Assembly (NCBI GenBank): GCA_040143965.1
Contig: JASJQH010007046.1
Location: 1-23,209 of the forward strand
Direction of reading: 5' to 3'
DNA length: 23,209 nucleotides
DNA from: Basidiobolus ranarum
Lineage: Eukaryota; Basidiobolomycota; Basidiobolomycetes; Basidiobolales
Shown piece by piece: positions 20,360-23,209 of this stretch (position 1 is the stretch's first letter; every line of letters begins with the position of its first letter). Under the pieces are notes generated by a model that saw only the letters and a list, made by a program, of their open reading frames with translations, was not told the DNA's origin and searched no databases. The translations under genes and the position numbers were made by a program.

Positions 20360-23209
20360 ATGAGTCGGCGAAATACATTATTTTTAATACTCATATGCTT
20401 CTCAGTAATCTCCCTTGCTACTTGTGATTCATTTTCTTTTCCAGAAGTGAAGTTGGCCACTGAAGAGGTATCAAATGCGTAGAAATTCTTTCGTTCCTTG
20501 TACACTCTCATTAGTGGATCTATTCAACTTTATTCTTCATATATTTATAGTGCGAAAAGATCTCTGATCATGCTGACAGATGTGCCTTTGTTCGAGAAAA
20601 CTGTAACGATTTACAATCGGGACTTATAAATTATTTGGAATTCTATTATTGTGGGTTCCATTCGGTTCACTTCATCGCTTTCTTTATTCTGGCAAGTATA
20701 GCGGGTTAAACAAGTTTTACACGAAAAGAATACCAACTAAATGCATTTATAGGCTGCTTGGTTATTATTCCTGTTCGCATTTGTTGGAACAGCTGCTTCC
20801 GACTATTTTTGTTCGTATATAATTATGTTGGTTTTTATTTGAGAAGAAACAAAGGTATTGATTTTCTTTCTCTCGAAAACAATAGGTCCAAACCTTAGTT
20901 CTATAGCAACTACTTTAAACCTATCTGAGAACATGGTAAGTTCAAAATCCTATTGACTTCACCAAATTATTATTGACTTTCTAATACTTGTTTGCGTGCG
21001 TTAGGCGGGTGTTACTTTTCTTGCTTTTGGTAATGGAGCACCTGATGTATTCACTACTTTCAGCGCATTAAAAGCGAATAGCAGTGGTTTGGCGTTTGGT
21101 GAACTTATTGGTGCAGCAGCATTTATTTCTTCTGTGGTGGTCGGGAGTATGGCCATCGTAAAACCATTTCGCGTCTCTTCAACTGCTTTCCTGCGAGATA
21201 TTTTGTTCTTTACAGGTGCTATCATTGCTATATTAGCATGTTTATGGGATGGAAAGGTGTCAATTTTTGAAAGTGTGGGATTGATCGTATACTATGCTAT
21301 TTACGTATCAGTAGTAGTGTGGAAAAATTGGATGGAGGTTCGTGGAGAGCAGTACAAAACACTGATTCAGAGAGCACGCGCAGAGTATGCACAATGGGAT
21401 GATGAAAATGAACCATATTCTCTAATTTCAGGAAATCATGATGGTAACTTAAGCCCGTAGTTAATGGAAGAAAGTCATCAATTCTAACCATCATACCTAG
21501 TTTTCTTTGGAAGAGTCTCGGAAAGTCATGAAGAGGATCCTCTTTTAGCTGATGAACTAGAAGAAGACCAAAGATCTCAAGGAATATCTCTTGGTAGTCA
21601 GAATACATCGTTAAATCCTAGGCCAGCACCTGTCAGACGGCGTAAATCACTGCTTAGTGCTATCGAGGTGAGATTCGTGATAGTGAAATAGGTATTGACA
21701 TGTTCTAACCATAGAAATATTAGTTTCGTGATGTGGTACAAAATCTGCATCCATACACACCCAATAGCTCATCAAGCTTTACTCTTGCTCGCACCAATTC
21801 CATCTTGTCTCGAAGATCTAATTCATATCCTAGAATACAAAGTGAAGAAGACATTAGTGGAGAGTCCGTAGTCCCCAGTCATGGTCTCTCTATTATCATT
21901 ACCTCTGAGAATGATGGATCCACCCCCCTTACCGACTCGCCTCTTCCTCTTTCACCTATGCCTAGTCCCCACCCAGATGAACCCAGAGTGCGAAGAGTTT
22001 CATTTGGAGACCCAAACACATATCACCCCGCTGATGTTCAAGCATTAATTGCCTCACCAAGTGAATCACCCAGCTCCACACCTCTTCTGACACCAACCTC
22101 GCCATTTACCAATACTAAAACGATTCAATCAGCTCAGAATGTCATTCGCATTCTATTCCCTGGTGTATGTCAATGGAAACAGAAATCAACGTTCGGAAAA
22201 ATGGCTGGTTTAATTACCCTCCCAATACAGTTACTGTTAAAGTGCACAGTACCGGTTGCGGAAGAGGTATACGAGACGGAAGTAGACATCTCACCCAGAA
22301 CAGAGGATGGCGAAACAATAAATGAGAGTGTCTATTTGGAGGAGGTTAAATCTAAGACATGGGTTAAATGGCTGGCAGTACTTCAATTCCTCACTGTCCC
22401 TATGTTCATATTTTTGGTGTTTTTCAGTAAGTATTTATTCATAACTTAGTCGAAGTTCAATACTAACAGGGCTCTAAATACTTCAGATGAAACACCTGCT
22501 TTCAAATACGTTTGGATTCCACCGATCATTGGCTTCGTATTAGCTGGGTTATGTTACTTGTTGACAAAGTCTTATCAAGCACCTGCGTATTATCATTTGG
22601 TGGCCTATGTGGGATTCCTCTCGGCCTTAGGTTGGATTTATCTAATTGCCAATGAAGTAGTCGGACTACTCCAGGTACTTATTAAATCAACATTATTTGA
22701 AAATACTTAACTAACTTGAACATTTATCAAAGGCAATTGGACTCATCCTTGGCTTAAGTGAAAGTATTATTGGACTGACAATCTTCGCTATGGTAAGTTT
22801 GTTCATCGAATAGTCAATAACTTTCATTAAAGTAACATATGGGACTCTCTCCTGCAGGGAAATAGCTTGGGTGATTTTGTCGCAAACGTTACAATGGCTA
22901 GAATGGGCTTTCCTATGATGGCTGTTAGTGCATGTTATGGAGGACCTATGTTGAGTAAGTTGGCTAGTTATATTCTTGACTCATCAAATACTCATCTATT
23001 TGCCTTTAGATATCCTAATCGGGATTGGTGCCTCTGCTACATACATCATCGCAAGCACGGGTAATGACTATCCCATCAACCCGTCCATCACTGTGTTCGT
23101 TTCCGGTTGCGGTCTTTTACTGACATTACTAACCGCACTCATATATCTCCCACGTAATGGTTACCATTTCACTAGACAGTATGGATACTGTTTGATAGGA
23201 ATCTACTTC
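20360..23209 (+). CDS. NCLX / YDL206W-type cation/Ca2+ exchanger (3' end beyond window)
   Basis: Member of the CaCA superfamily that exchanges Ca2+ for Na+, Li+ or H+ across an organelle membrane. Eleven exons lie in the window: 20360-20467, 20551-20691, 20753-20810, 20886-20935, 21005-21443, 21501-21667, 21724-22426, 22487-22674, 22733-22792, 22858-22954 and 23010 onward. They give 737 residues in frame up to the edge. The N-terminus has a hydrophobic signal-like segment (about 6-21), then the cysteine-rich CEKISDHADRCAFVRENC (37-54) and FYYC of NCLX proteins. The alpha-1 repeat is VTFLAFGNGAPDVFTTFSAL (122-141); the alpha-2 repeat is TIFAMGNSLGDFVANVTMAR, from exons 9 and 10. Between them lies a long Ser/Pro-rich cytosolic loop with the basic RRVSF site. 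Intron 2 (20692-20752) appears to use a GC-AG donor. Only a short C-terminal part should be missing. Confidence 0.93.

Overview
This is nuclear DNA from a fungus. The genes carry many short introns (about 56-95 nt, GT-AG, often with TACTAA-like branch sites), and intergenic DNA is AT-rich. Several proteins are typically fungal, including a Pho80/PCL cyclin, a YGL114W-type OPT transporter, TFIIIB subunit Brf1 and a DUF2456-like membrane protein. A probable MMACHC-type cobalamin-processing protein suggests an early-diverging, non-Dikarya lineage, because Dikarya are generally described as lacking B12 metabolism. That placement is an inference. Splice sites were read by eye, and every multi-exon model keeps one reading frame throughout.

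Left part (396-6581): a probable nicotianamine module. It holds a YSL/YGL114W-type oligopeptide-transporter-family protein (minus strand), a ZIFL-type major facilitator (minus strand) and, divergently transcribed from it, a nicotianamine synthase (plus strand). In plants the corresponding families do metal-nicotianamine uptake (YSL), nicotianamine export or sequestration (ZIF1) and synthesis (NAS). The grouping therefore looks like a compact fungal metallophore locus for making, exporting and recovering nicotianamine. The shared MFS/NAS promoter and the OPT promoter contain GATA-type motifs, and a perfect 40-bp tandem duplication sits just upstream of the NAS TATA box.

Middle part (7346-12495): a bifunctional 6-phosphofructo-2-kinase/fructose-2,6-bisphosphatase in 8 exons, a small polytopic membrane protein (DUF2456-like), and deoxyhypusine hydroxylase with four His-Glu metal-binding motifs.

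Right part (13072-23209): a class I SAM methyltransferase and an MMACHC-like protein (both minus), Brf1 in 10 exons (plus, divergent from the MMACHC-like gene), a PCL/Pho80-type cyclin (minus), and an NCLX/YDL206W-type cation/Ca2+ exchanger (plus) cut off by the window end. Apart from the nicotianamine trio these are ordinary, functionally unrelated genes. No tRNA, rRNA, transposon or CRISPR was recognised.
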